Source of the DNA: Takakia lepidozioides
Lineage: Eukaryota > Streptophyta > Takakiopsida > Takakiales > Takakiaceae
Assembly (NCBI GenBank): GCA_030704615.1
Contig: CM060732.1
Span: 22,136,001-22,200,000 of the forward strand
Length of the DNA stretch: 64,000 nt
Reading direction: 5' to 3'
In this document: piece by piece, positions 14,201 through 24,548 of the stretch
Layout of the letters: each line of letters starts with the position of its first letter
Position numbering within the stretch: the first letter of the stretch is position 1
Made by a program: the position numbers and the translations under genes
Notes under the pieces: generated by a model
Told to the model about the DNA's origin: nothing
The model's input: only the letters and a program-made list of their open reading frames with translations
Database searches by the model: none

Positions 14201-14593
14201 TGCTATGATTAATCAAGTTCTAACTTACATTGCATACACAATTAATTGTTATCCATGAATCAGCCGCATGGTTATTGCTACTCCTCAGCATATGAATTCC
14301 CTAACTAACCGATCTATGGAAAAAGCAGACCTGTGATCAATGGATATAAGGGTGAACAAGGTCGACCGTAAGAAGAAAGTTGAAAATTTACTGTAGACGT
14401 CCACTGGAGACCCGAGGAAGAGAGAGACAGAGGAGAGAGGAAGGAACATGCCTGTGCGGCGGTTTTTTCCATCGTCGTCTACTTTGTTGCTAGCGTGACC
14501 ATCGGTATGGCCGTAGACCGTGTGCCCAGGCTTCTTATCGGCGCTACCATTTTCAGCCTGTGCAAGCTTATGATCTCCTTCACAGTGCGGCAT
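11202..14593 (-). CDS. Amino acid permease (AAP-type, AAAP family)
   Basis: Seven exons: 14593-14452, 14004-13771, 13512-13419, 13087-12873, 12549-12395, 12071-11844 and 11627-11202. The phases close to 497 residues, the usual AAP length. Diagnostic blocks in order: DDDGKNRRTGTVWTASAHVI, VIGSGVLSLAWSIAQMGW, GKRNYTYMDAVKANLGG, LVQYTNLLGTSIGYTI, SQIPDFDQIWWLSIVAAIMS, ALGNIAFAYSFSMILIEIQ, NLLTGFGFYNPFWLVDFANA and FWPLTVYFPVEMYIVQ. About ten membrane helices are expected; the protein is a plasma-membrane proton/amino-acid symporter. The start at 14593 is the first ATG of the frame that splices in phase. Introns 1 and 5 use GC rather than GT donors (CAG/GCATGT and CAG/GCACGT); the other four are GT-AG. 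A (GT)n and GAGA tract lies in the intron after exon 3. Confidence 0.95.
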
Positions 14594-16879
14594 CTTGACC
14601 GAGGCCTCTCTTCCACTTGGCTTTTCCCTAAGTGGTTTCCTGTATGCAGGCTTCAAGACAGCTTGAAACCACCTTCACTTTTCCTTAGCATGCCACAAGG
14701 CCTCTCTGTATGTACCGTCCGGCCAGAATGAATATTGTGCGTGCTAGATGCCCATATAGTACGTCTTCAAAAGAAGTGCATACAAGACATGAGGTCCGTT
14801 GAAGGTCCGTTGTCTACAAGTACGTCAAATGTTAATCATCACGTGAAATCAGTTGCTTCAAAAATGCTGCAAAAGTGACCGGGGCTCCAGAGAAGATGAA
14901 GGCCTCCTGCATAGTTTACCTAGGTGATGAGATGATGGAGGCTGGCGTTATCAAAAAGTGAGAGTGATCTCGATTAAGACCAGTTGGTGATTCTGTTCAA
15001 TGTATGTACGTTGTAAATCAAAACCAGGCTGCACTTTTTCCTTGTCACAGGAACTAGAATAATTGTGCAGGTAATGGAGCTCGCCCTGACACTCAGAGTG
15101 ATTGCTGAGCTCAGCTCCCTTCCACGGTTTGGCCTGGCCGCAGTATGATTTGAAACACAGAAGATTCATCAAGTCCAGCACTAACTACTTAGATACTGAT
15201 CTGGTATCACACAGTGAGAGATAGAGATCTACAGAGGTGTCCTCCAACTTGCTTGCAATTGGTCGCATGCAGGAGAAAGAGAGATTTTAAATCGTTCAAA
15301 ACACGTGTTAGGTCCCGACTAAGTAGGGACAACTAGTATAATACAGAAAGAAAGAGAGATATATCACGACTTTACTTTTCTGCAATTGTGCGCACAGAAA
15401 AGAGAGGGGAGAGTATGTGGAGTTTATTAACAAAATAACTGTGTCATCTGAGTAACACAGTTACCGCTGTTTATATACAGAAAGAGAGCGGGCTCAGACA
15501 GACAAAGGGACTCGGGAAACGTTACATTCATGCAGTCGGTCGCATGCGTGCGTGTACACTGCAAAATCCTCAAGTGTAGTTTGTCCACCAGTTGCATCTA
15601 GATGAACGCGGTGGCTCAAAGCTGCCTGTGTGGTTGGCAACTGACGTGGTCTGATCGCTCGAAACTAGATCTGTCACGTTCACTTCCAAACGCTAGAGAG
15701 ACGCCGGGACGGTCACAAATCTCAGGACGCACAGCTGCACAGATCTGCACAAGTACAAGGAGCACAACCCGTTCCCGAGCAGACTCCTTCAAGATGGTGC
15801 ACTGAGAGCTGGTCGCGTGAGTCCAAGCCCCTACTGCACACTTCCCTCTCCAGTGAGCGGTAGAGAGCAGACTATGAAGGGGCTATGAAGTCGTAATAGG
15901 TAGAGCACTTTAAACCACAGACACCGCGACCATGCAAGAGATGAGAACCAGCGGGCCAAGCGCAAAGATTCAGTCTCCACAACCTGCAGCCTCCCTCCAT
16001 CACTACAGACTTCCGAATACAATACTCTCACAAAACAATCCAATTGCGGAGCGATGGCGACAAGATAGAGATCGTGGCGACAGGGTGACTGAGACGCAGA
16101 GACAGAGACAGAGAGAGGTGGGGGCCCGCGATGGATGCTCACAGCTGCAACACCATCGCCATTGCGATCGTGCACAGTACCTTCTTTGCTTTCTTTGTTT
16201 CCAAAACGCAACACGCTCTCTCACTACCTGCACTAGCTTCCGCCTCGCACTTGCCGTCCATGTACTTTGTTCATCTGATACCACAGAATTCATCCACCGT
16301 CCAAGCGGTACACATCCACTCTCCTTGATGCAGAAGTACATCCGTCGCCGGTGTCGGTTGCTATATATTCATCCACCATCCTTCTTGTGTTCGTTTCAGG
16401 GCACAGTTCATCCATGGTCCACCCGGAGTACAGTATTCGATATCGTAGTTTCACCGTATTCATTCACCATCATTCGTCGCAGAGCACCATATTCATCGTT
16501 ATGAGGTACAGTATTTCATCTCGGATGTATCATTTTCATCTATTAAGAACTTTGGTGCCGCTCATCTACTGTTGGAAGATGAGTAACGGATGAATGTACC
16601 GTCCTCTGTTCATTAATTGAGGATACTGATGGATGTTTCGGCCAAATATTTGTCACTTTTGATGTGACTCAGTCCCGGCTTTATGGATGGCAATCTACGG
16701 ATGGAGTCCATTCTTCATCTGCCTTCTTTTGATTTTCCCAAAATGTTTTTTGAGATCTACAATGGATAAAGTATCATACCGTCGTTGATTTTTTATTTTC
16801 ATATATTTTTTTCTTGGGAAAAGGGGACGGTGAAATAGACTCATACCAGATTCCATTTCTGGAATTGCTATTAACTTTC
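14594..16879. other. Gene-poor interval upstream of the permease
   Basis: I find no supported gene. Several GAGA- and CT-rich tracts occur (for example 15335-15360 and 16095-16120). From about 16350 to 16720 the DNA is a degenerate array of words such as ATTCATCCACC and CATTCATC, also seen around 23060-23200. Open frames here on both strands have low-complexity composition and no recognisable domain. Confidence 0.5.
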
Positions 16880-17576
16880 TACCGTAGTGGGAAGGCTGAT
16901 CCGGCACTAAATAGTTAGAAATGAATCTGCCTAATAATTAAGTGAAAATTTAGGAAAAACTGCCGAAATTCCAGAAACTTTATAAAAAAATGCCTAAAAT
17001 CTCAAACAAACTCCAAATATCAAATCTCCAAATGCATGTTTCAAGTTTCAAGGCATAAAGCTCTAGGAAAGTATTTTCCTTGGCTATGAGAAATCCTAGA
17101 ATAATTGGCTGAACAATCACTGCATTTGATGATTGACCAGATGCTCTCATGGCTCCCCACATAATTTGTTTTTTTTTTGTTTTTTTTTTGAAAAAAGGGA
17201 AACACCTGGGAGCGACAGCTCACAAATCAGGCCCCTTAGTAGTGAGAGAAGAAAATAACCTCTTTCATTTATGCACCATGGAGGCGAATGAGTGGGACAC
17301 TGCCCAGGAACCATACCACACCCGTCGGTAGCAAGATTTGACCCCAGAATCATCTGGGTGGCACTCAGTGCACTTAACCATCTGAGCTACTGACTGTTGG
17401 TATATAATTCTTTTATCACATTTGGTACAGGAGATAGAGCAAGTTCATGCAGGTAAAATCTCCTTGTTGCAATGCCCTAAAATCTAGAAATTTCCTTAAG
17501 TTGTGCCCAAGTGTTTTGTTGTAAAGAAAAACAAAATTCGGCACTTCACTGCCGGATCAGCCTTCCCACTGCGGTA
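16880..17576. mobile_element. MITE-like DNA element with inverted ends, split by a SINE
   Basis: The left end reads TACCGTAGTGGGAAGGCTGA and continues TCCGGCA; the right end read on the minus strand is the same apart from one base (TACCGCAGTGGGAAGGCTGA). The ends face inward about 700 bases apart and each is bordered by TA, as in Tc1/mariner-type MITEs. Removing the SINE at 17168-17400 leaves a core of about 465 bases, AT-rich, with no coding capacity. Superfamily is inferred only from the apparent TA borders. Confidence 0.6.
17168..17400 (-). mobile_element. tRNA-derived SINE inserted in the MITE
   Basis: Read on the minus strand, the head carries an A-box-like TAGCTCAGATGGTTAAG and, about 35 bases on, a B-box-like GGGGTCAAATC. 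The body ends in GGTGTTTCCC and an A-rich tail interrupted by C, seen as a T run at 17168-17190 on the plus strand. The bases ATAATT occur at both flanks, a plausible target duplication. These are the marks of an RNA polymerase III-transcribed SINE mobilised by a LINE. Confidence 0.75.
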
Positions 17577-18079
17577 TAGTGCAGAATCTGCAGATATGAT
17601 CTCCAGTGTAAAAGGAAGTAGGTAGATAGGTAATTATCCATTCACTTATTATATTTTCTGTATGTTGGAATGTGTATCTCAGTGTTTTGTTTTTCATTTT
17701 TCCAAAATCGCCAGAGGGGCCACATGTAAATTCCACCCAGCGCCCATGTGGCAAGAATAACTATCGGAAAGGTGACTATATAACAGGTGGCAAGTTCTAA
17801 CAGGTCCACGTAGGCAATCTTAGGCTCCTGATATTCAACTACTGGCCCTTTCTCCCTTGCACAAGTAGCTGACTCATTTTCACATATATACCGGAAGCAC
17901 AAAGGCTAGTGGGCAAGCCGAACCCTTTCATATATGCATAAAGAAAACCTAGGGACCGGACGGACGGTCACTTATGAAATTTTTGAAATGGGTTGCATAT
18001 GCGGAGGGGTACCATGCACCAATTTGATGAAGGTGGTAAGGTAGGTAGGGGGCTTTAAATTGGAGGAGCCAAGTACCCC
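17577..18079. other. Intergenic spacer
   Basis: One minus-strand frame (17902-17642) contains a hydrophobic stretch, but its start context and flanks give no gene model. Nothing else is supported. Confidence 0.4.
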
Positions 18080-18351
18080 GTTAAAAGCAGGTGTGGCAGA
18101 TTCTGCCACTTTTTCGGCCTAATTCTCAGGCCGAATCGGCCACCCAGGGCAGAATCGGCAGGGATGGCCGATTATGCACAGAGGACGGCAGACCTACCAC
18201 CAAGGCCCATGTCGTCAGCCATCAACCCACCCACATTCCCTTGAGGCTCGCCCCGTTTTTATCCTCTCCTCTGGGCAATCGATATGGGATAATCGAACCG
18301 CAATCATATTGCGCCATGTAATGGCGAGAATCCGCCACACCTGCTTTTAAC
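18080..18351. mobile_element. MITE with 24-bp terminal inverted repeats
   Basis: The left arm begins GTTAAAAGCAGGTGTGGCAG and the right arm on the other strand begins GTTAAAAGCAGGTGTGGCGG; 23 of 24 bases match. The element is 272 bases, has no coding frame and contains several TCGGCC/GGCCGA words. The superfamily cannot be told from the ends alone. Confidence 0.65.
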
Positions 18352-18358
18352 GCCAGCC

Positions 18359-18452
18359 AACGGGCCCTGTTTGGCCGACTCTGCCATGTGCGCGGCCATA
18401 GGGCTCGCCCAAAGGCCGCTTACAGGGCAGAATCGGCCAAACACGGCCCGTT
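18359..18452. mobile_element. Short foldback element
   Basis: Two 27-base arms (18359-18385 and 18426-18452) are inverted copies differing at two positions, with a 40-base loop. The arm reads AACGGGCCCTGTTTGGCC, a start resembling hAT-type plant MITEs. It sits seven bases from the preceding MITE and shares its GGCAGAATCGGC word, so the two may derive from one composite element. Confidence 0.6.
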
Positions 18453-18774
18453 CTCTAGTACGGATCGGACACCAATTACCACTCGACATATTTCACCAAT
18501 TTTCCACCAGACTCCACCCCCTTTTTGTGATTGCCTTTCAAACACAAAGTACCGCACAACCCTTCTCAATCCGATCCCACCCTCCCATAACCGGCAGGCT
18601 TGGGTTCGTTGTGGATGAGCTCGTTTGTAGTAATCTGTTCCTATGCAGCTTGGTTATGTCCGGTGATTGGTGTGAGCCCATGGATGACTCATGGTCGATG
18701 GATGTCTCGTCGTAAGTAAGATACGGGGAGTCACCCCGCACAGGTTACCTATAGTCCAATATCCTACATCTGAA

Positions 18775-19080
18775 TAATTGGAAATAAATTGCCATTTCCT
18801 CTAATCTATTGCACATTGTGCCAGCTGTAGGTCTTGGGTTCAATCCTCCAGTGGTTCATTGGCCTTGGGGAGGTTCAGTCTCTTGTATGCTTCATAACTC
18901 TTATATTAAACGGGGTTATTTTTTCCCTCCTCAGGAAAGGACCTCAATTGTGAGCTCTACAGAGCCCACCCCTCAAAGGGGGCAGTACTCGCATGGGGAG
19001 GCGGCTCGTATTTACTGTAACTCCGGTTTGCGTCGTCATTCATCCCTTTCCAAAAAACCTTTCAAAAAAAAAAAAAAAAA
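18775..19080 (+). mobile_element. Second SINE, diverged relative of the SINE at 17168
   Basis: A B-box-like GGGTTCAATCC lies at 18836-18846 and a run of A residues closes the element at 19064-19080. The segment GGGGTTATTTTTTCCCTCC followed by TTGTGAGCTCTAC matches GGTTATTTTC...TTTGTGAGCTGTCGC of the first SINE in the same order. The A-box region is degraded, so this copy looks older. Confidence 0.65.
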
Positions 19081-20458
19081 GAAGCCCAGGGAATACAAAG
19101 AGGAAAAATAACCTTCGTAAAAAGTGCCATAGAGGCTGATCCAGGAAGACATTGCTGGGTAACCAAATGTAGCGAAGAACAGGAGTGAGACAAATGAAGA
19201 GAGGGAAAGGCAACAAGAACTAATAGCTACCCCTCTTCCGCCTTTGCGATTTGAAAGATAAATGGGCTTTCGATTTTCCCTTTCTAAAAGACCTGCGGTG
19301 CCTTCAGGCCCTCGCTCTCCAAAGGAGGTTTTAGCTTACAAATCAACCAAAATGGAAATTTGCTTAAAATTAAACAAAGTCCAGAAAGAGGGCTGATGTG
19401 CCCACGGTCTTGTTCCCCATGAAAGAGACAGAGAAGAGAAGAGAGATTTATGGCAGGTGTGTTGGTTGGATGGAGAGAGAGAGAGAGGGGTTACTGATGG
19501 TGCAGATCCTTGGTGTGCGAATGGAAACTCTCTCATGGGCCAGAAGCCTATCTACTCACTGCTTACCAATACTATTCTCGATTTCACACCAGTAGATCCA
19601 TGTTATGATCCAAAGACAAACAACACAGATCGTCATCAGCAGTACAGATCGAGAGTCACTGCGCTCACCAACAGATCCTTGCCCTAAACTTGTTGGAGCA
19701 GAAAACAACCGAACCCCCAATTCCTGTCTTCCGCCGCACACTTGTGTGGGGTTACAATGTGAAACAAACGACCTGGCTCACGAAATTGGATGCCTATAAC
19801 TCTAGGAAGAAGTTCACGAAGTCCTTGAAAATGCAGGCCAGGCCTATACAAATGTCACCCAGGGAACATGACGATCCACAATGTCCTGCATACAATTTCT
19901 AGCAAGTAATGCTTGTTTCTACACTAGAGGGCGGTGCTTGTGGATATCTTCCCTTCCGTGTCACTCTGCCTGCTCTGTCCTCTCTGTTAATCCCCTCCTT
20001 CTATTGGACTTGCTCTCCCATACTAGTTGTAAGGCAGTGACAAAAGAGGCACACACATACACATATCGGTCCAGATGTGCACGCTAAGATCAAATTCGTA
20101 TATTACGCATGACGACTTCCAATTGCACTGGTTGAAAATGGGAAAGAATAAGGCCTGGGAGCTCAAGTTGTACACAAAGTTCGGCCAGAAATATGGTGGG
20201 GACCGTAGGCTTTTCGACCATAGGTGTGAAGTGCGAACCCCCGGAAAACCAAACCTTCAGAGATGAGAAGGAATGCTATGAATTCAAAAGCAGATGATGT
20301 GTGCACCTATGCTGCTACTGAACAAATGCAACTGGAGTGACTTGGCAACTGGTATATATCGTGCTCTCCCTTTTCCAATCTCCAACTCCCAAGCACCTTC
20401 ACATGATACTCACCGAATTTCATTTCCAGATTGGAGGCACTGTGCACATGTAGAAAAC
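19081..20458. other. Intergenic spacer
   Basis: No recognised gene. There is a GA microsatellite near 19470-19485. Small open frames on both strands lack motifs and conserved flanks. Confidence 0.45.
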
Positions 20459-21091
20459 CTAAGGTCCCAGCTGTTTCTTGTTCTGGTTTTTTGCTTGTGC
20501 CTTGGCATCTTCAGGTGGCAAATAATACTCCGGCAGAGTCAATCTGATAAGAAGATGAGCTAAAAAAGACTCCATTACCTCCCTCTGAGCTTTTAGAGTT
20601 GGACACTGTCCCAGTTGCTCATAGCAAAAGTCCACCATCTTCAATGCTATTTTCCTCCGCTCCCGATCGTTGAAAGTGTCTGCAAGCCCATCATTTTGAC
20701 CAGAAGAGGCTGTTGCAGCAATGGTGGCCTCGCCACTCATTTGTGCAGCTTTCATGCGTTCTCTCGACTTCCTTTTTCGTAGGTTTTGTGCCACCCTGCG
20801 AGCAGTTTCTTTGGCCAAAACATCGGCATTACTTGCAGCCATCACAGCAGCCTTCGCTCTTTGTCGGGGCCCAGGCCTTACCACCATCTTCAATGCGACT
20901 TTCCTCCACTCCGGATCATTGGAAGTGTCTGCAATCCCATCATTTTGACCAGGAGAGGCTGTTGCAGCAATGGTGGCCTCGCCACCCATTTGTGCAGCTT
21001 TCATGCGTTCTCTCGACTTCCTTTTCCGTAGGTTTTGTGCCACCCTGCGAGCAGTTTCTTTGGCCAAAGCATCGGCATTGCTTGCAGCCAT
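20459..21091 (-). CDS. Unrecognised basic protein built from a duplicated 83-residue unit
   Basis: The frame is open from about 21142 down to the stop at 20459, with an ATG at 21091 giving about 210 residues. The first two thirds consist of two copies of one unit offset by 249 bases, each with MAASNAD, then ETARRVAQNLRKRKSRERMK, then GEATIAATAS. The repeated basic block resembles a nuclear localisation or nucleic-acid-binding segment. The tail (LTLPEYYLPPEDAKAQAK) is unique. Repeat copies are in frame and differ mostly by single substitutions. I do not recognise the family; it could be a host gene or part of an unrecognised mobile element. No splice partner was found. Confidence 0.4.
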   Translation of the reverse strand: MAASNADALAKETARRVAQNLRKRKSRERMKAAQMGGEATIAATASPGQNDGIADTSNDPEWRKVALKMVVRPGPRQRAKAAVMAASNADVLAKETARRVAQNLRKRKSRERMKAAQMSGEATIAATASSGQNDGLADTFNDRERRKIALKMVDFCYEQLGQCPTLKAQREVMESFLAHLLIRLTLPEYYLPPEDAKAQAKNQNKKQLGP

Positions 21092-21137
21092 CAAAGCAGC
21101 CTTCGCTCTTTGTCGGGCCCAGACCTTCCCACCCCGT
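20640..21137. repeat. Two tandem copies of a 249-bp coding unit
   Basis: The word GGCTGTTGCAGCAATGGTGG occurs at 20708 and again at 20957, and flanking sequence matches throughout the unit at nearly every base. The period of 249 bases is a multiple of three, so the duplication keeps the minus-strand frame open. Confidence 0.85.
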
Positions 21138-21142
21138 TCACC

Positions 21143-24100
21143 CTAAGTCGGTTTTTTTTCGTTTCCCATCGATTACAACAAATCAACAAGACGTGCACAA
21201 ATTGTAACATGCGTAGAGGCCCTCATATTATAGCTCCAGCTTTAGAGCAATGTGCGCCTTCGGCTTAAGCGCATTCATCACCTGCGCCCAACAATCCCAC
21301 AGACAGAACATTCATAATTATCGTTCAGCAGAAAGGAAGAAAAGCTTCAACAATGAGATACACGCAGAACTAGAAACAAGACATCCCTAAGACACGGTGA
21401 TCAAGTAATACACAGAGATATACCCGTCGCACCAAAGCTGTGAGCTCGATGCAATGATCCACCACCGTGTCGAGCTTCTACACGTTTCACACAGAGCTTG
21501 GTCCAGCTTTAAACCTAGAGTCTTTCATGTGTGCCACAATCATGCATGAACCTTCAGAGGTACTTTATAAATAAGCAGATCTTTGAAGTTTGGAGAATCA
21601 ACCAGGCAAAGGTCAAATGTTCAAAAACAGGAAGAGCATGAAATGGTGGGGTTTGCTGGTCAGTTTGGGACCCTTCAACACACAAGCCAGCTAGGTGAGC
21701 AGTCACGCTCCCAGAAGCCGCCTCCGCCTCCGCAATCCTAACCTAACAGATATGTACCCTTCTTATCAAAGAAAAGAGAAATTGCTACTCCACCATGGCT
21801 GCCTCAAATCTGAGTCAAAACTTACACAGTGCCCCTTACTCCTAACAACCCTTTTGAGATCAGAGACCTCATTGTACAAATGGAAGGTCTCCCTGATCTT
21901 TGGCCACCATCTCCTAATTTTTCTTTGGACTTGGGAGAAACTTTGGTGTGTTGTTCGAAACAGGGGACTGCCCAATGTTGTCCATCGACTTAGGAGGGCC
22001 TACTATAAGTTTCGTATTGACGGAAACCCCTCAGATCTGAGGGGGTTTTCCCCTTTGTTTCATAGGGTGTATCCAACGGGCCACCCCTCTGAAGGTGGGG
22101 TCGCCCCCACCTGCACGCCCCGGGCAGCGGGACCGCCACATTCCCCGACCCGGAGAGCACACCCGTGCTAAAGATTCGGGCAGCGGGCAAGGCATATACA
22201 GGGCCGATCTTCCCGCATGTGTCGATGGTGGCCGCGCAAATCGCCATAGCTTGCTGTCATCTGGACCACTTGTACTCGGGCAACTTCCATTGGAAAGCCC
22301 TTGCGCCCGTACAAGCCCTCTGTTTACTGCACGTCAATCGGATTGGAACTCCGCATGCTACAGCGTCTTGCGTGTAGCCATGCAGATCACGGTCGGGATC
22401 ATAAAACGGTTTTTGCAGATGTGCGCTGACCCTTGAGTTTATTCAAACCACTGACTCTCTCGTTGTGGGCACAGGAACCGGGCGCCCAACAGCATGAGAC
22501 CTACATAACTTACTATTCCTCTTTGAATGCTCATAAAAGATTTACACAATCTTCACAGAATCTGCTATTCATGGCCACCCCCCTGAACCCAAATCTGATT
22601 GAGCTAAATTAGTTCAACTTTTCAAGCATCGAGATCATGGTCTACATGCCCCTTTGCAAGCCCCGTAATTTAAAATTAGAAGCAGTGTTGAACATGTTTC
22701 AAAACTAAGATTCACACAACTCAGGTGGTTCTGTGTAATGTGACACAAACTCAGTCAACTCAACTTGAATGTAATCCGACACTGATACTCCTGGACTCTG
22801 ATCACGCACATTCCTGTTGTTGTATTCATGAAGCATGTGTAAGTTAAAGCAAGGAGTCCGTCGCGACTCGCTACAACTCGTTCACCTTCTCTGACTTCTA
22901 CAACTTGGAATTCATGTCTTTGACATATGGAGCTTACTATCTCTCGACCTCTTCTTCCTTACTCTCTCTCCTTTGCATAGGATTTGCATAGTTTGCGTAG
23001 GATTTGTTTTTTAAATTTGAAAAATAGCACGAGGGGCTATTAAGTTTTACAAGAAATAGCTATATATTCTGTCCATCCATTGAAATTTGGATAGAATCAT
23101 CCTCCTGCGTACTTTCATCCATTTATATCATCCGTATTTGGAGAATTCATCCATTATTATTATTATTTCCTTGTAGAAGTTTGGCGATTTCATCCATGAA
23201 AATTTACGACAGAATATTTCATTTTACTTTTTTGAGGTCGTCATTTGGCGATTTTTCGCCAAAACAAAAACACTTATTATACGTAGGAACGGATGAGAAA
23301 CGACCTCATCCATGGACGGAATATAAAGTCGTGGCCATGAGCCCGTAAGACAGCGCCGGAAAATTCGTGGGCAACACGGTGGCGGCGTCGTTGCCGTCGA
23401 CTCCCACCCGACCCGCTCAGTAATCACGTCATCCACAACAGTGGACACGCGGCGAACGGCGGCAAGGTTCTGATGACTCCCGCCCAACGGGAGGGCGTCC
23501 CAAACCTCCACCGAACCTGTGACGAACCAGTATTACTGCGCGAACCTCTGCTGTGGGCCCGGTCGGACGGTGCGAACCGGGTTTGAACCTGTCCCGAACC
23601 TGTTCCAGACCTGGGTAGATGGTATGGGCGTGGAAAAGTTCCCTCCGCTTCCCTCGTTCTGCTCTCTTTCCGCAGAGAGGAATGTCGGGTCCTGGTTGTG
23701 CGGATTGCTTGGCCTTCCTGAACAATCTGTACAAAGTAGAAGGCGCTCGTCGGGGGAATTTATGGAAGATAGTTTGCAGTTAGATTTTCGGGAGAAGCTG
23801 AGGTCGATGTGGAGGAGCTTGCACGGTCCCTTACTTGCGGTTTGAGGCACAGATGTGAGGCATTTGGTGACAATCTTGGTTTGCAGGTAGGTTTTCTGCA
23901 GGAGCTGCACTGCTGGCTTTGTCTGACGTTTTCTGCTTCAATGTCACTTCTTGGCATCTGCGGAGGTTATTTTTTATAGCTAGATTTTTGTCAATTCTCA
24001 GCAAAGCGAGTGACCTTCTACGACCGTGCCTGGTTCCCTATTTTCCGTCCTGCTCGATTGGTGCCCTCTTCTCTCCCCGCCATTGCTGATGTATGCGGGG

Positions 24101-24548
24101 TGTTTTTCTTTCCTTTTCCCCCCTCCATGTTGAGTGGTACCTCTTTATTTGGGTTCTGTACGAGAACTCAGGCAACTCGCCTTGGCGTCTTCTATTTCTG
24201 TCACTAGTTTCGTCTTTCGAATCTGGCGAGAGAGTAGGCCTTCGGACGAGAGAGAACTGATCTCCACGTTTGGGCTCAGAAGGAGACAGACGGGGGACAA
24301 AGACAGGGGAATTGTAAAGGTGCAGAGAGTCTGGCAAATTTTCACAGATATTGACATGACAGATGATGGAGACGATGAGCGTATGAGATGCAGATTACTC
24401 GGCATCCGTGGTGGCAGAAAAAATAGAGGGATTGTACGATAAGGAGTACTCAATTTGAAAGTATTATCTACAGGGAGAAGAGATAAAGGGTTTTGTGATC
24501 GCACAAAGGCGGAGCAGGTGTCATAGGGTTTTCGGGGGAGAAACCTCG
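21143..24548. other. Gene-poor interval upstream of the seven-helix protein gene
   Basis: No supported gene. A GC-richer patch at 22020-22440 contains hairpins and several unassigned frames. AT-rich sequence with ATTCATCCATT words spans 23050-23220. The last 700 bases before 24549 are probably promoter and leader of the following gene. Confidence 0.45.
22023..22050. repeat. Perfect palindrome
   Basis: The core CCCCTCAGATCTGAGGGG is self-complementary, flanked by AAA on the left and TTTT on the right that extend the stem. A second GC-rich hairpin (CCCACC facing GGTGGGG) lies at about 22081-22112. They could be transposon ends or transcription-related structures; no further evidence. Confidence 0.7.

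Noticed and set aside
15932-16504. 190-codon open frame on the plus strand with an overlapping 112-codon frame on the minus strand
   Set aside because: Composition is low-complexity (CAGAGA and TTCATC repeats) and neither frame shows a domain or splice context.
17341-17400. A functional tRNA gene
   Set aside because: A- and B-box-like motifs are present but the cloverleaf cannot be completed; the poly(A) tail shows a SINE.
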